Positions 36,058 through 47,608 of a stretch of DNA of 64,000 nt are shown one piece after another (position 1 is the stretch's first letter; every line of letters starts with the position of its first letter). A program made the translations under genes and the position numbers. This DNA is from Hyphomonas atlantica corrig. (lineage in GTDB: Bacteria; Pseudomonadota; Alphaproteobacteria; Caulobacterales; Hyphomonadaceae): contig NZ_AWFH01000001.1 of NCBI RefSeq assembly GCF_000682715.1, positions 434,001-498,000 of the forward strand, read 5' to 3'. The notes beneath the pieces were generated by a model. It was not told the origin of the DNA. It made no database searches and was given only the letters and a program-made list of their open reading frames with translations.

Positions 36058-36453
36058 ATGGCATCGAACAATTTCATCACGCCCGCCAAGGCGGCCCGCG
36101 GTCTCGGCTCTGCCAAGTCGGGCACCGAAACCCATATCCGCCAGCGCGTCTCCGCGATTGCGCTGATCTTCCTCGTCCCGTGGTTCGTCTTCTCCATCAT
36201 CAATGCGATGGGCGGTGACCTCGCCTCTGCTCAGGCCTGGGCCGCAAAGCCGTGGAACGCCATCCTGCTGATACTGACCGCCGGCGCGGCGTTCTACCAC
36301 ATGCGTATCGGTATGCAGGTGGTCGTCGAGGACTATATCGCAAAAACGGGAACCAAGTCGGCCCTGCTGATCCTGAACAGCTTCGTGTGCATCGCGCTGT
36401 TCGTGACTGTGGCTCTTTCGGTTCTCAAACTCTGGATTGGCGCGGGCGCCTAG
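36058..36453 (+). CDS. sdhD: Succinate dehydrogenase membrane anchor SdhD
   Basis: 131 residues. [26 protein letters not shown] and [15 protein letters not shown], with the conserved His, are typical of SdhD. Three membrane helices are predicted. It completes the heme/quinone membrane anchor of complex II. Ribosome site AAGGGGCGACTGAC, 12 bases after sdhC. Confidence 0.94.
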   Translation: MASNNFITPAKAARGLGSAKSGTETHIRQRVSAIALIFLVPWFVFSIINAMGGDLASAQAWAAKPWNAILLILTAGAAFYHMRIGMQVVVEDYIAKTGTKSALLILNSFVCIALFVTVALSVLKLWIGAGA

Positions 36454-36475
36454 AGCCCGCGGGAGAAGCAACAAG

Positions 36476-38263
36476 ATGAGCAATTACACCTGGACCGACC
36501 ATACATATGATGTCGTGGTTGTGGGCGCTGGCGGCTCTGGCCTCCGTGCTGCCCTGGGCGCCGCACAGGCCGGCCTGAAAACCGCCTGTATCTCGAAAGT
36601 TTTCCCAACGCGCTCCCACACGGTTGCCGCACAGGGCGGCATCGCTGCCTCGCTCGGCAATATGGGTGAGGATGACTGGCGCTGGCACATGTACGACACC
36701 GTCAAAGGGTCTGACTGGCTGGGCGACCAGGACGCGATTGAATATCTCTGCCGTGAAGCGCCCGCCGCTGTTTACGAGCTGGAGCATTGGGGAATGCCCT
36801 TCTCCCGGACCGATGAAGGCAAGATCTACCAGCGCGCCTTCGGCGGCATGACCCGCGAATTCGGCAAGGGCCCCGTGCAGCGTACCTGCGCTGCGGCTGA
36901 CCGGACCGGGCACGCCATGCTGCACACGCTGTATGGCCAGTGCGTCAAGGAAGAGACCGAATTCTTCATCGAGTATTTCGCGCTCGACCTGATCATGGAT
37001 GAAGAAGGCGCCTGCCGCGGTGTCACGGCATGGAAACTGGATGACGGCACGCTTCACCGGTTCCGCGCGCAAAAGGTTGTCCTGGCAACTGGCGGATACG
37101 GACGTGCCTTCTTCTCGTGTACCTCTGCCCACACATGTACGGGCGACGGCAACGCCATGGTGCTGCGCGCCGGCCTGCCGCTGCAGGACATGGAATTCGT
37201 TCAGTTCCACCCGACCGGCATCTACGGGTCCGGCTGCCTGATCACCGAAGGCTCCCGCGGCGAAGGCGGATACCTGACCAATTCCGAAGGTGAGCGCTTC
37301 ATGGAGCGTTATGCCCCATCCGCAAAAGACCTCGCCTCCCGCGATGTTGTCTCCCGCGCGATGACGATGGAAATCCGCGAAGGTCGCGGCGTTGGCGCAG
37401 AGAAAGACCACATCCACCTGCACCTTGAGCATCTCGGCGCAGATGTGCTGGCGGCGCGCCTGCCGGGCATCTCCGAGACCGCGAAAATCTTCGCAGGCGT
37501 CGACGTCACGAAAGAGCCGATCCCGGTTCTGCCAACCGTTCACTACAATATGGGCGGCATCCCGACCAATTATCACGGTGAAGTGCTGACCAAGAAGAAT
37601 GGCGATCCGGACTCCGTGGTGCCAGGCCTGATGGCTGTTGGCGAAGCGGCCTGTGTGTCCGTGCATGGCGCAAACCGTCTCGGTTCCAACTCCCTGATCG
37701 ACCTTGTTGTGTTCGGCCGTGCAGCCGGCCAGCGCTGCGGCGCAACCACCGAAGCCGGGGCGACCCAGCCGGAACTGCCAAAAGGCGCGACCGACAAGCA
37801 TCTTGAGCGCCTGGACCGCCTGCGCAACGCAACCGGCGACCAGCCGGTCGCCAAGCTGCGCCTGGAAATGCAGAAGGGTATGCAGAACAATTGCGCAGTG
37901 TTCCGCACCGGCGACGTTCTGAAGGACGGTGTCGACGCCATCGAGGAAGTCTACAAGAAGGCTCCGGGCATCGATGTGAAAGACCGCGGCATGGTCTGGA
38001 ATACCGATCTTCTCGAAGCCCTCGAATTCGACAACCTCATCGCTCAGGCCGCCGTTACCGTGAATTCGGCTGCCAACCGGGAAGAAAGCCGCGGTGCCCA
38101 TGCCCGCGAAGACTATTCCGAGCGCGATGACGAGAAGTGGATGAAGCACACGCTCGCCTGGTGTGACGAGGCCGGCAAGGTCACGATCGACTATCGCGAA
38201 GTGCACAATTACACGCTCTCGAACGAAATCAGCTACATCGAGCCGAAGGCCCGGGTGTACTAA
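36476..38263 (+). CDS. sdhA: Succinate dehydrogenase flavoprotein subunit SdhA
   Basis: 595 residues. The FAD-binding [14 protein letters not shown] and [10 protein letters not shown] with H48, the covalent FAD attachment site, are present. [21 protein letters not shown] and [18 protein letters not shown] complete the signature. It oxidises succinate to fumarate in the TCA cycle and respiratory chain. Start at 36476 has GGGAGAAGCAACAAG. The SDHAF4-like protein at 16341 is its likely assembly partner. Confidence 0.98.
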   Translation: MSNYTWTDHTYDVVVVGAGGSGLRAALGAAQAGLKTACISKVFPTRSHTVAAQGGIAASLGNMGEDDWRWHMYDTVKGSDWLGDQDAIEYLCREAPAAVYELEHWGMPFSRTDEGKIYQRAFGGMTREFGKGPVQRTCAAADRTGHAMLHTLYGQCVKEETEFFIEYFALDLIMDEEGACRGVTAWKLDDGTLHRFRAQKVVLATGGYGRAFFSCTSAHTCTGDGNAMVLRAGLPLQDMEFVQFHPTGIYGSGCLITEGSRGEGGYLTNSEGERFMERYAPSAKDLASRDVVSRAMTMEIREGRGVGAEKDHIHLHLEHLGADVLAARLPGISETAKIFAGVDVTKEPIPVLPTVHYNMGGIPTNYHGEVLTKKNGDPDSVVPGLMAVGEAACVSVHGANRLGSNSLIDLVVFGRAAGQRCGATTEAGATQPELPKGATDKHLERLDRLRNATGDQPVAKLRLEMQKGMQNNCAVFRTGDVLKDGVDAIEEVYKKAPGIDVKDRGMVWNTDLLEALEFDNLIAQAAVTVNSAANREESRGAHAREDYSERDDEKWMKHTLAWCDEAGKVTIDYREVHNYTLSNEISYIEPKARVY

Positions 38264-38284
38264 GGACAGCAAGGCACGCAAGAC

Positions 38285-39067
38285 ATGGTACAGCTTACCC
38301 TCCCCAAAGGCTCCGCGCCTAAAAAAGGCAAGACCTGGCCAAAGCCGCAAGGCGCGACCAATCTTCGCCAGTTCAAGATCTATCGCTACAGCCCCGAAGA
38401 GGGCGGCAATCCGCGCTGGGATGTCTACTGGGTAGACATGGACAAGGCCGGCACGATGATCCTGGACGTGCTGTTCTACATCAAGAACACCATTGACCCG
38501 ACTTTGGCCTTCCGTCGCTCCTGCCGCGAAGGCGTGTGTGGGTCCTGCGCAATGAACATTGCCGGGCAGAACACGATTGCCTGCACCAAGGGCTTTGACG
38601 AATTGCCGGGCGGCGTAATCTCGATCGCGCCCCTTCCCCACCAGCCAGTGGTGAAAGACCTGATCCCGGACCTGACCAATTTCTACGCGCAGCACGCCTA
38701 TGTGCAGCCCTATCTGAAAACGGTGACGCCAGAGCCTGAAAAGGAATGGAAGCAATCCGAGGAAGACCGCGAAGAGCTGAACGGCCTTTACGAATGTATC
38801 CTTTGCGCATCCTGCACGACGTCCTGCCCGTCCTATTGGTGGAATGGCGACAAGTATCTCGGCCCTGCCGCGCTGCTTCAGGCCTATCGCTGGTTGATCG
38901 ATAGCCGCGATGAAGCCACCGGCGAGCGTCTGGACGATCTGGAAGATCCGTTCAAACTGTATCGCTGCCACACAATCATGAACTGCGCGCAGGTCTGCCC
39001 GAAAGGCCTGAACCCGGCCAAGGCCATCGCCAAGATCAAGCACATGATGGTGGAGCGGGTTTCCTAA
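38285..39067 (+). CDS. sdhB: Succinate dehydrogenase iron-sulfur subunit SdhB
   Basis: 260 residues. The 2Fe-2S ligands are in [14 protein letters not shown], and the 4Fe-4S and 3Fe-4S ligands in [16 protein letters not shown] and [11 protein letters not shown]. It carries electrons from SdhA to quinone. Last gene of sdhCDAB; its stop overlaps the convergent GNAT gene by 4 bases. Confidence 0.98.
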   Translation: MVQLTLPKGSAPKKGKTWPKPQGATNLRQFKIYRYSPEEGGNPRWDVYWVDMDKAGTMILDVLFYIKNTIDPTLAFRRSCREGVCGSCAMNIAGQNTIACTKGFDELPGGVISIAPLPHQPVVKDLIPDLTNFYAQHAYVQPYLKTVTPEPEKEWKQSEEDREELNGLYECILCASCTTSCPSYWWNGDKYLGPAALLQAYRWLIDSRDEATGERLDDLEDPFKLYRCHTIMNCAQVCPKGLNPAKAIAKIKHMMVERVS

Positions 39068-39660
39068 GCGGTCCCGCCTGCATTCACGGCAAAGACTTTT
39101 CGCAAACCCTCCGGACGTTCCATCGTTCGGAGGGTTTCGATCAATTGGGCGACATCAAACTCCCAGAGTGTCGTTGGCGGCATGGGCCGGATCACTTTCC
39201 CGCCCAGCGCCTTGAACAGGCTGTTTGCCTTGCGGTTTTCCGGCAGCGTTTCCGCCTCCAACGTGATGATGCCGCGCGCCCGGCAGGACAGGGCAACAGA
39301 CGCGATCAAAAGCCGTGAGAGGCCATGCGCCTGATACTGGTCCAGCACACCCAGCGCCAGTTCCGCCCGGTCGCTCCCCTCTTCACTGCGTATCGCATGG
39401 GCCGCAGCCATCAACGGCGTGCCATCCTCGCCCTCATCCAGAATGCCCCAGGCGATATGCTTGTGCCCGTCTGCATCAGCAAGGGATCGGACCACCGCAT
39501 CCGGCACGGGGTTCGCCCCACTGAAAAATCGCAGGTAGCGGGATTCCGGAGACATTGCCCGGAAGATTTGCTGGAACTTCGACTCATCCTCAATCCCGAC
39601 GGGCCGCAGCAACACATCATGGCCAGTATCCAGAGAGACCTGAAGCGGAGCGTTACACAT
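39064..39660 (-). CDS. GNAT family N-acetyltransferase
   Basis: 198 residues. [30 protein letters not shown] is the start typical of the acetyltransferase module found in Pat/AcuA-like proteins, and [19 protein letters not shown] is the acetyl-CoA loop. It may acetylate proteins, as the larger Pat enzymes do, but it lacks their CoA-ligase-like domain. The ATG at 39660 was chosen because the 46 upstream residues show no family similarity. Convergent with sdhB, overlapping by 4 bases. Confidence 0.82.
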   Translation of the reverse strand: MCNAPLQVSLDTGHDVLLRPVGIEDESKFQQIFRAMSPESRYLRFFSGANPVPDAVVRSLADADGHKHIAWGILDEGEDGTPLMAAAHAIRSEEGSDRAELALGVLDQYQAHGLSRLLIASVALSCRARGIITLEAETLPENRKANSLFKALGGKVIRPMPPTTLWEFDVAQLIETLRTMERPEGLRKVFAVNAGGTA

Positions 39661-39809
39661 AAGGCCTGCCAGCCTCCGTCTAGAGTTCCCACCAGTCGGC
39701 TCACCTGTGCCGATGGCTCCAACGCATAAATCCCGAGCGGAATGTTCGTTCCGGATTCGCCTCACAACGGTAGTGCCCCTATCCTCAAAGGCAAGCACTT
39801 CCAGAAACG

Positions 39810-39842
39810 CAAAAAGCGCGACCGACCTGGCCGCGCTTTTCG
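39810..39842 (-). terminator. Rho-independent terminator of ftsH
   Basis: AAAAAGCGCG (39811-39820) pairs with CGCGCTTTT (39832-39840). On the minus strand the stem is followed by U-rich sequence. It lies 26 bases past the ftsH stop and closes the tol-pal-tilS-ftsH block. Confidence 0.85.
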
Positions 39843-39867
39843 AGTTTTGTCACTTGAGCTGAACCTG

Positions 39868-41790
<1,923 letters not shown>

Positions 41791-41883
41791 ATCGCGTCTC
41801 GCTCCAGATTCCGGTGTTCGTTCCGTAAGATAGGAAGCTTATGGCACGAAAACGACTCAAAAGCTCTTAAAATGGCTGTTTTG

Positions 41884-42906
41884 TCACGTACCGGCGCCAT
41901 ACAGGCTGCGAATTGCCGCGAACCGGGCGCGAGCCAGCTTTTCCTCTGCAGCATCGCCTGAAACCTCTGGCTCGGGCGCAAGACTTACATGATCGCGATT
42001 GCGATAGATCATGACGCCGCCAAGCGTCGCGCCCGAGAAGGGCTCATCACTGGTCAGCCGCATGGCAAGCGGCTCCACCGCATCCTTTCGCGGCGGCGTC
42101 TCACGCCCTCCAACAATCTGTAGCATCACGCCCAAGGCGCGGATCAGGCGCTCCTCCGGCAGTCCCGACAAATCAAGCTGGAACACACCTTCGCCATCGA
42201 TCGAAACCTGTTCGCGCATCCAGTGTGCAATCAGTCGTTCTTCGAGCCGCCGCAGATCCTGAAGCCGGGCCTGACAGGCAAGGATTCGGGTTTTCAGCCG
42301 GTCTTGCCCTGCCAGCAAGGTGCGAACCCGCACGCGTTCATAGGCCGGATTTCGATTGGAAGGGTCGTCGATCCAGTCGACGCCGCGCCGTTCCAGTTCC
42401 TCCCGCAAATCCGCGCGCGAGCGCTTCAGAACCGGACGGGCAATCCGCACGCCCTGCCCTTCCGGCCAGACGGGCGACAGCGCGATGGGCTGCATACCCG
42501 CCAATCCATACCAGGTGGACCCTTGCCGGGCGCGCATCAGAAAAGTCTCAACCTGATCGTCAGCTGTATGCCCCAGAAGAAGGTGCGTGCCGCCCTCGGC
42601 CCGCAGCGCCTCAGCCATCATTGCGTGACGGGCCCGCCGGGCCAGTGCCTGCTTCCCTTTCGGGGCACGCCAGACCAATGTCTGATGGGGCACATTGAGG
42701 CCTGCACAAATCTCTGCCACCGCGCGGGCTTCGTCAGCGGCTTCCGGGCGCAATCTGTGATCGACCGTGAACGCGACAAGCGCCCGACCGGACTGCTCCG
42801 CCCATTCATGCGCGAGGATGAGCAGCGCAAGGGAATCGCTGCCACCTGAGACCGCAACGCCAACCGGCCCTGTGGCCTTGCCGCAGAGCCGGTCAAACAG
42901 GTCCAT
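41884..42906 (-). CDS. tilS: tRNA(Ile)-lysidine synthase TilS
   Basis: 340 residues. The PP-loop ATP motif SGGSDSLALL, VDHRLRPEAADEA, GHTADDQVETFLMRARQG and RPVLKRSRADLR are diagnostic. It converts C34 of tRNA-Ile(CAU) to lysidine. The C-terminal domain is short. Start at 42906 was chosen just past the cpoB stop; its ribosome site is weak, and a TTG at 42924 is possible. It lies between cpoB and ftsH as in other alphaproteobacteria. Confidence 0.93.
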   Translation of the reverse strand: MDLFDRLCGKATGPVGVAVSGGSDSLALLILAHEWAEQSGRALVAFTVDHRLRPEAADEARAVAEICAGLNVPHQTLVWRAPKGKQALARRARHAMMAEALRAEGGTHLLLGHTADDQVETFLMRARQGSTWYGLAGMQPIALSPVWPEGQGVRIARPVLKRSRADLREELERRGVDWIDDPSNRNPAYERVRVRTLLAGQDRLKTRILACQARLQDLRRLEERLIAHWMREQVSIDGEGVFQLDLSGLPEERLIRALGVMLQIVGGRETPPRKDAVEPLAMRLTSDEPFSGATLGGVMIYRNRDHVSLAPEPEVSGDAAEEKLARARFAAIRSLYGAGT

Positions 42907-42925
42907 CAGACGACAGACGTGCAAA

Positions 42926-43921
42926 TCAGTTGTCGCAACCGGACTTGGTGCGCTCCACCGCGGCCAGGTCACGTGTCACGCCGGAGGCATTGGGATACCG
43001 GCTCGGCAAGGTGCCAAGCGCCAGGCAGGCCTTTTCCTTGTCACCGATCAGGCGCATTGCGCGGGCGAGCTTCACAAGCGCATCAGGGGCACGCGGATCA
43101 TCCGGATAAGAGCGGATCATGGTCGTATAGGCCGCACCGCTATCAGCATAGGCCTTCTGCTGGTAAAGCGACTCTCCCAACCAGTAATGCGCTTCGCCCG
43201 CCTGCGGATCATCTCCGAACCGGTCAAGGAAAGCCCGGAACGCTTCTTCTGCGCCCGCATAGTCGAACTGGATCAGGCGAGACTTGGCGAGTGCGAACAA
43301 TGGCCCCGCCTCCCCCGGCAACGCGCTGGCAGGAATGGTGCCGAGTGAGCCTTCCGGCAACGCGTCATTCTCTGCAAGGGTGCTGGCAGGCGTCAGGCGC
43401 GTAGGTCCGGATTGGGATTCAGGTTCAGGCTCCGGCATTTCGCTCAGCCCGTTGAGGCGGCGCGGGCCGGATGCCGCAGAATCGCCGAGACCCGTCATCG
43501 CATCATCCGGGAACGCGCCCGTCATACCGTCCGGTGTCGGCTCGGTTTCCGGCATCAGGCCAGCTGACGCCATGAAGGATTTCAATGCGGCCATGTCCTC
43601 AGATTGCGCGTCCAGCTGGGTGCGCAGATCATCAATCTCGTCAATCAGGGCTTCATTGTCGCGTTGGAGGTTTTCGGTCTGCTCGCGCGATTGCTGAAGC
43701 TGGAACTCCAGGGTTTCAACGCGGCCCGTCAGCTGCATCACATCGCCGGTCAGGCCGTTTACCTCAACCTGCACCTGAGCGCTCTGTTGACGCGCCTGCG
43801 CCACCTGCTGGGAAAGATCTGAACTCGTCACCCCCTGAGTGATCGGCGCACTCCGCTGAGCGATGGCAGGGCTGGCCACGAGGCACAGGCTGGCGAGGAC
43901 AAGAGCGGGCGCTTTGAACAT
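42926..43921 (-). CDS. cpoB: Tol-Pal coordinator CpoB (YbgF)
   Basis: 331 residues with a signal peptide (cut after AIAQ, about residue 23). A coiled coil follows (about 35-115), then a Pro-rich acidic linker and TPR repeats (GEAHYWLGESLYQQKAYADSGAAY and SYPDDPRAPDALVKLARAM). CpoB coordinates peptidoglycan synthesis with outer-membrane constriction at division. GGAGGCTCATCC precedes the start. A hairpin separates it from pal. Confidence 0.94.
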   Translation of the reverse strand: MFKAPALVLASLCLVASPAIAQRSAPITQGVTSSDLSQQVAQARQQSAQVQVEVNGLTGDVMQLTGRVETLEFQLQQSREQTENLQRDNEALIDEIDDLRTQLDAQSEDMAALKSFMASAGLMPETEPTPDGMTGAFPDDAMTGLGDSAASGPRRLNGLSEMPEPEPESQSGPTRLTPASTLAENDALPEGSLGTIPASALPGEAGPLFALAKSRLIQFDYAGAEEAFRAFLDRFGDDPQAGEAHYWLGESLYQQKAYADSGAAYTTMIRSYPDDPRAPDALVKLARAMRLIGDKEKACLALGTLPSRYPNASGVTRDLAAVERTKSGCDN

Positions 43922-43955
43922 GGATGAGCCTCCGGAGGATTTCTTGGATTCATAC

Positions 43956-43990
43956 GAAAACAGCCGGGGCCAAATTAAGGCACCCGGCTG
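43956..43990 (-). terminator. Terminator-like hairpin between pal and cpoB
   Basis: Arms CAGCCGGGGCC (43961-43971) and GGC-A-CCCGGCTG (about 43979-43990) pair with one bulged A; the loop is AT-rich. On the minus strand it is followed by UUUUCG. It lies 31 bases past the pal stop, so cpoB expression may depend on partial readthrough or its own promoter. Confidence 0.7.
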
Positions 43991-44020
43991 CATCTTGTGA
44001 AGCTATTCGCGACAGAAAGC

Positions 44021-44572
44021 TTAGCTTGTGGTCGCGCCGGAAACGATTTGCGTGAAGCCGTTCCGGTTCAGTGCCCATGCTTGCTCGTCAGAACCAGCAG
44101 CGATCGGGCGCTCTTTACCGTAGGAGATCGTGTCGATGCGGGACGGGTCGACGCCGAGGCTGACCAGATAGTCCTTCACGATGGATGCACGACGCTCGCC
44201 GAGGGCAAGGTTGTACTCACGCGTGCCGCGCTCGTCGCAGTTGCCTGCCACGATGATGCGAACAGCTGGGTAGGAAGACAGCCAGGCAGCCTGACGCTTC
44301 AGGACTTCCTGATCGTCGACGTCGAGGCGGTAGCCGTTGAGGTCAAAGTAAACGCGCTCGCCAACATTGACGCGGAAGTCTTCGAGAGACCCTGCGAGCG
44401 GGCCAGCCGGTGCGGCAGGCTCTTCAACGACGGGTGCCGGAGCAGGTGCCGGTTCGGCAACTTCTACCGGTGCCGGTTCTTCAACCTGTTCGACAGGCTC
44501 CGGCTGGGATGCACATGCGCTGATGGAAAGAACAACTGCTGCAGCAGCTGCAAGTTTGAAAGTGGTATTCAT
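44021..44572 (-). CDS. pal: Peptidoglycan-associated lipoprotein Pal
   Basis: 183 residues. The lipobox SISACA has Cys at residue 20. A Pro/Glu-rich linker (about 23-58) precedes the OmpA-like domain with VYFDLNGYRLD and GNCDERGTREYNLALGERRA, the peptidoglycan-binding signature. It tethers the outer membrane to the cell wall and binds TolB. The 224-base gap to tolB is long, with a hairpin after tolB, so pal probably has its own promoter. Confidence 0.96.
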   Translation of the reverse strand: MNTTFKLAAAAAVVLSISACASQPEPVEQVEEPAPVEVAEPAPAPAPVVEEPAAPAGPLAGSLEDFRVNVGERVYFDLNGYRLDVDDQEVLKRQAAWLSSYPAVRIIVAGNCDERGTREYNLALGERRASIVKDYLVSLGVDPSRIDTISYGKERPIAAGSDEQAWALNRNGFTQIVSGATTS

Positions 44573-44750
44573 TGCTATTCAGACTCCCCTGGATGTCCTG
44601 AGTGCTAATTGACGCCGTACGGCTGGCGTTTGTCAACGTTGTGCCGGATGTAGCGGGTATCTGTCTCCATATTCTGACAGAATTCGGGCGACAATCGGGC
44701 GGAAGCAGAGCAGCAACCCCGATTTCGCGATATTTTGACGGTTTATCTCC

Positions 44751-44781
44751 AAAAAGCAACGCCCCCGGATAAAAACCGGGG
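44751..44781 (-). terminator. Terminator-like hairpin after tolB
   Basis: CCCCGG (44763-44768) pairs with CCGGGG (44776-44781) around ATAAAAA. On the minus strand GCGUUGCUUUUU follows. It lies 16 bases beyond the tolB stop, between tolB and pal. Confidence 0.72.
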
Positions 44782-44796
44782 ACGAAGTGTATGAAA

Positions 44797-46152
44797 TTAT
44801 TGCAACAACGGTGACCAGGCCGGGTCAGACGCATCTGTTTGCGTCGGCAGACGGCGCTCATTCCGGCCAGACAGGTCCACCGACCAGAGCTGCGGTCCTG
44901 CGCCGGGGCGGCTCTCGCGGAAATACACGATCACGCGGCCATTCGGAGACCAGTCCGGACCTTCATCCAGATACGATTCGGTCAGAAGGCGCTCGCCTTT
45001 GCCGTCCGTGCCGATGACACCGATATAAAAGCGGCCACCAAGCTGCTTCGTGAAGGCGACCAGATCGCCTCGCGGGCTCCAGACCGGCGTGGAATACTGG
45101 CCTTTATTGAAGGTGATCCGGCATGCCACGTCACGACCACCTGACGGGCAGGTGCGCGGGCTGCCATCGGTATTCATGATGTAGAGCTGTGGGCTGCCAC
45201 CCCGGTCGGACGTGAAGACAATGCCCCGCCCATCCGGCGACATGGACGGTGAGGTATCAATCGCCGGATGATCCGTCAGGCGGCGTGATTGGCGCGTCTG
45301 GAGGTTCATCAGATAGATATCGGAATTACCGCCCTGCGCCTGCGTCAGCAGAACGCTTTCCCCATCCCGGGAGAAGCGCGGCGCGAACGTCATGCCAGGG
45401 AAGTTGCCGAGCAATTCCTGACGGCCTGTCTCGATATTGAAGAGATAGACGCGCGGGCGCCCGCCTTCATAGGACATGTAGGTGATTTCCTGCGCCGACG
45501 GGCTGAAGCGCGGCGTCAGCACGGTGTTCGTACCACCGGTCAGATATTGCTGGTTCGCACCATCGGCATCCATGATCGCCAGGCGCTTCACGCGCTCGGT
45601 CTTCGGGCCGGTCTCCGCAATGTAAACGATGCGCGTATCGAAATACGGATCTTCACCGGTCAGGCGCGTATAGATCGAGTCGGCAATCTTGTGCGCAATG
45701 CGGCGCCAATTGTCCGGCGTGGTCGTCAGGCGGCGGCCCGGCTGGCCATTGATGCGCATGACTTCACCGCCATAAACGTCCCAAAGGCGGAACGAGACCG
45801 CGATCTTGCCGTCCGGCAATTCCTCATATGCGCCCACCACAAGACCTTCGGTCTGGATGATGCGCCAGTCCGGGAAGCGTGGCTGAACATCAATCGACAG
45901 ATCCTTCTGGATGAAGGAGGCCGGGTTCTGAATGTCGAACAGGCCGGTCGATTCCAGATCGGCGCGGACAACATCGGCGATGTCCTCTGCCATTTCAGCG
46001 TTCGTGCCGCGAACTTCAAAGTCCGGGATAGCCAGGGGTGTGGGCTGGAAATTGCCCTCATCGACGCGGACCTGCAGCTGCGCAGCGGCAGGCATGGCGA
46101 GGCCAAATGGCGTCAGGAGGACCAGCATTAGCGCTGTCAGGATGCGGGTCAT
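44797..46152 (-). CDS. tolB: Tol-Pal periplasmic protein TolB
   Basis: 451 residues with a signal peptide (cut after AAAQ, about residue 24). The N-terminal domain (25-165) contacts TolA; the C-terminal six-bladed propeller repeats show DADGANQQYLT, RFSPSAQEITYMSYE, FSRDGESVLLT and SMSPDGRGIVFTSDR. It links Pal to the inner-membrane TolQRA machine. Gap of 30 bases from tolA. Confidence 0.97.
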   Translation of the reverse strand: MTRILTALMLVLLTPFGLAMPAAAQLQVRVDEGNFQPTPLAIPDFEVRGTNAEMAEDIADVVRADLESTGLFDIQNPASFIQKDLSIDVQPRFPDWRIIQTEGLVVGAYEELPDGKIAVSFRLWDVYGGEVMRINGQPGRRLTTTPDNWRRIAHKIADSIYTRLTGEDPYFDTRIVYIAETGPKTERVKRLAIMDADGANQQYLTGGTNTVLTPRFSPSAQEITYMSYEGGRPRVYLFNIETGRQELLGNFPGMTFAPRFSRDGESVLLTQAQGGNSDIYLMNLQTRQSRRLTDHPAIDTSPSMSPDGRGIVFTSDRGGSPQLYIMNTDGSPRTCPSGGRDVACRITFNKGQYSTPVWSPRGDLVAFTKQLGGRFYIGVIGTDGKGERLLTESYLDEGPDWSPNGRVIVYFRESRPGAGPQLWSVDLSGRNERRLPTQTDASDPAWSPLLQ

Positions 46153-46182
46153 TTGAAAGTCTCCTCAGAATCTCGGTTCAGG

Positions 46183-47148
46183 TCACTTGAGCGGGCCAAT
46201 CGTGACCTCAATGTCTTTCCACTCGTCGTAATCGTCTTCAGGCAATTGATAGTTCGCACACTGGCGCACCGCTGTCAGGGCCCGTTGGACCACAACACCC
46301 CGGCGGCCAATCGGCATGGAGCGCGGGGTCACCAGATTCACATTGCCGTCCAGAGAGCCATCCACATTGAGTCTCACTCGGATCACAACGTCGAACTGGT
46401 CTTCCTTGGGCAGATCATCCACACCATTCCAGCAATAGCCGATCTGGCGGCGCATGGCGGCCTGAAGCGAAGCAGTATTGCCGCGGCGGTCCCCTGCCCC
46501 CTTGCGGGGTTGCTGCACGTCTTTCAGCACCGGCTTGTTGATCGGCGGTGGCGCCTGCTCCTGCGCGACCTTGCGCTGGGTTTGCGCCTTGTCCTTCAGG
46601 ATGTCTTCAAAGTCGTTCAGGAAGTCGAGATCGTCAGACTCCGATTTCGGCTTCTGCTTCTCGATCAGCTTTGGCTCCTTTTTCGGAGGCTCTTCCTTCT
46701 TCGGCTCAGGTTCCTTGGGCTGTTCCTCGGGCTCGGCCTTCGTGTCTTCCACGACCGGTTCTTCCTCGGCCGTTTCGGTCTCGCGGGTCTCGTTCACCTC
46801 TTCCTGTTCTTCAGGCGGGTCCTCGACGATCTCGGCATCTTCTTCCACCGGATCGGGCTGTTCTTCCGGCTCGGGCTCTTCGACCTCTTCCTCTGGCGGC
46901 TCTTCCGCCTTCTGGATCGGCGCCACATCGGTCACGAGCCCAATGTCGACAATATCAATCGGCACGTCGATCGTGCTGGCACATTGCGGCAGGCGCATGA
47001 GGATATCGACCGGCGACAGGCCGGGCTCCTCGCGCTCCAGCCGCTCGATCTCTCGATCGCATTTGCTTTTCTGCATCGGCCACGTCATCACCGCCGCGGC
47101 GAGCACGGTGGCGTGAAGCACAGTCGAGATGGTAAAGCCGCGAAGCAT
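46183..47148 (-). CDS. tolA: TolA-like energy transducer of the Tol system
   Basis: 321 residues. One N-terminal membrane helix (about 5-23) precedes a very acidic and Pro-rich domain (about 80-175, repeated PEEEVEEPEPEE-like stretches), then a Lys/Pro-rich section. The C-terminal TonB/TolA-like domain (about 225-321) contains QIGYCWNGVDDLP and VVQRALTAVRQCANYQLP. Identity rests mainly on position between tolR and tolB and on this layout. The acidic linker differs from the Ala/Lys helix of enteric TolA. Confidence 0.92.
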   Translation of the reverse strand: MLRGFTISTVLHATVLAAAVMTWPMQKSKCDREIERLEREEPGLSPVDILMRLPQCASTIDVPIDIVDIGLVTDVAPIQKAEEPPEEEVEEPEPEEQPDPVEEDAEIVEDPPEEQEEVNETRETETAEEEPVVEDTKAEPEEQPKEPEPKKEEPPKKEPKLIEKQKPKSESDDLDFLNDFEDILKDKAQTQRKVAQEQAPPPINKPVLKDVQQPRKGAGDRRGNTASLQAAMRRQIGYCWNGVDDLPKEDQFDVVIRVRLNVDGSLDGNVNLVTPRSMPIGRRGVVVQRALTAVRQCANYQLPEDDYDEWKDIEVTIGPLK

Positions 47149-47164
47149 GTGGGGCGATGCGCTC

Positions 47165-47605
47165 CTACTTCTTCTGTTCAGTCACAAAGGATACGCGCGT
47201 ATAGCCGGCAGCCCGGATTTCGGCGGTCACTTCCATGATCCGGCCATAGGGCGTGTTCTCGTCACCGCGCAGGTAAATTGGCTGCTCATAGCCTTCGCCG
47301 ATGATGGCCTGAAGCTGCGGGCCCAGCGTCGAAACATCCTCCACCAGGGTCGTCTGGATAAACACATCCCCGTTCTCCCGGATGGAAATCGCCAGCGGAT
47401 CGTCATTCGGTTCGGTCTTGATCGGCCCCGAACTCGTCTTGGGCAGGTTCACTTCCTCCCCGCGCACCAGCAGGGGCGCCGTGATCATGAACACGATGAG
47501 CAGAACCAGCATGACGTCCACAAAGGGTGTCACGTTGATTTCAGCGTTCAACGCGCGTCGCCCGCGCCGTCCGCCCTTCCCGCCTGAACCGAGGATCAAT
47601 CCCAT
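47165..47605 (-). CDS. tolR: TolR, biopolymer transport protein ExbD/TolR family
   Basis: 146 residues. NAEINVTPFVDVMLVLLIVFMITAPLL is the single membrane helix with the essential Asp (about residue 30) for proton use. The periplasmic domain ends with YTRVSFVTEQK. It works with TolQ to harvest the proton motive force and energise TolA. Gaps are 3 bases to tolQ and 16 to tolA. Confidence 0.96.
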   Translation of the reverse strand: MGLILGSGGKGGRRGRRALNAEINVTPFVDVMLVLLIVFMITAPLLVRGEEVNLPKTSSGPIKTEPNDDPLAISIRENGDVFIQTTLVEDVSTLGPQLQAIIGEGYEQPIYLRGDENTPYGRIMEVTAEIRAAGYTRVSFVTEQKK

Positions 47606-47608
47606 CGC

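Noticed and set aside
35551-36483. Upstream extension of the second DUF885 gene
   Set aside because: Signal peptide and ribosome site place the start at 35550; the extension lies antisense to sdhC and sdhD.
36425-39043. An 872-codon minus-strand open frame across sdhA and sdhB
   Set aside because: It is antisense to two unmistakable genes, and its protein is low in recognisable motifs. Such frames arise from GC-biased third positions.
46153-47238. Plus-strand 361-codon frame opposite tolA
   Set aside because: Arg/Leu/Phe low-complexity protein mirrors the acidic TolA linker; tolA fits its cluster position.
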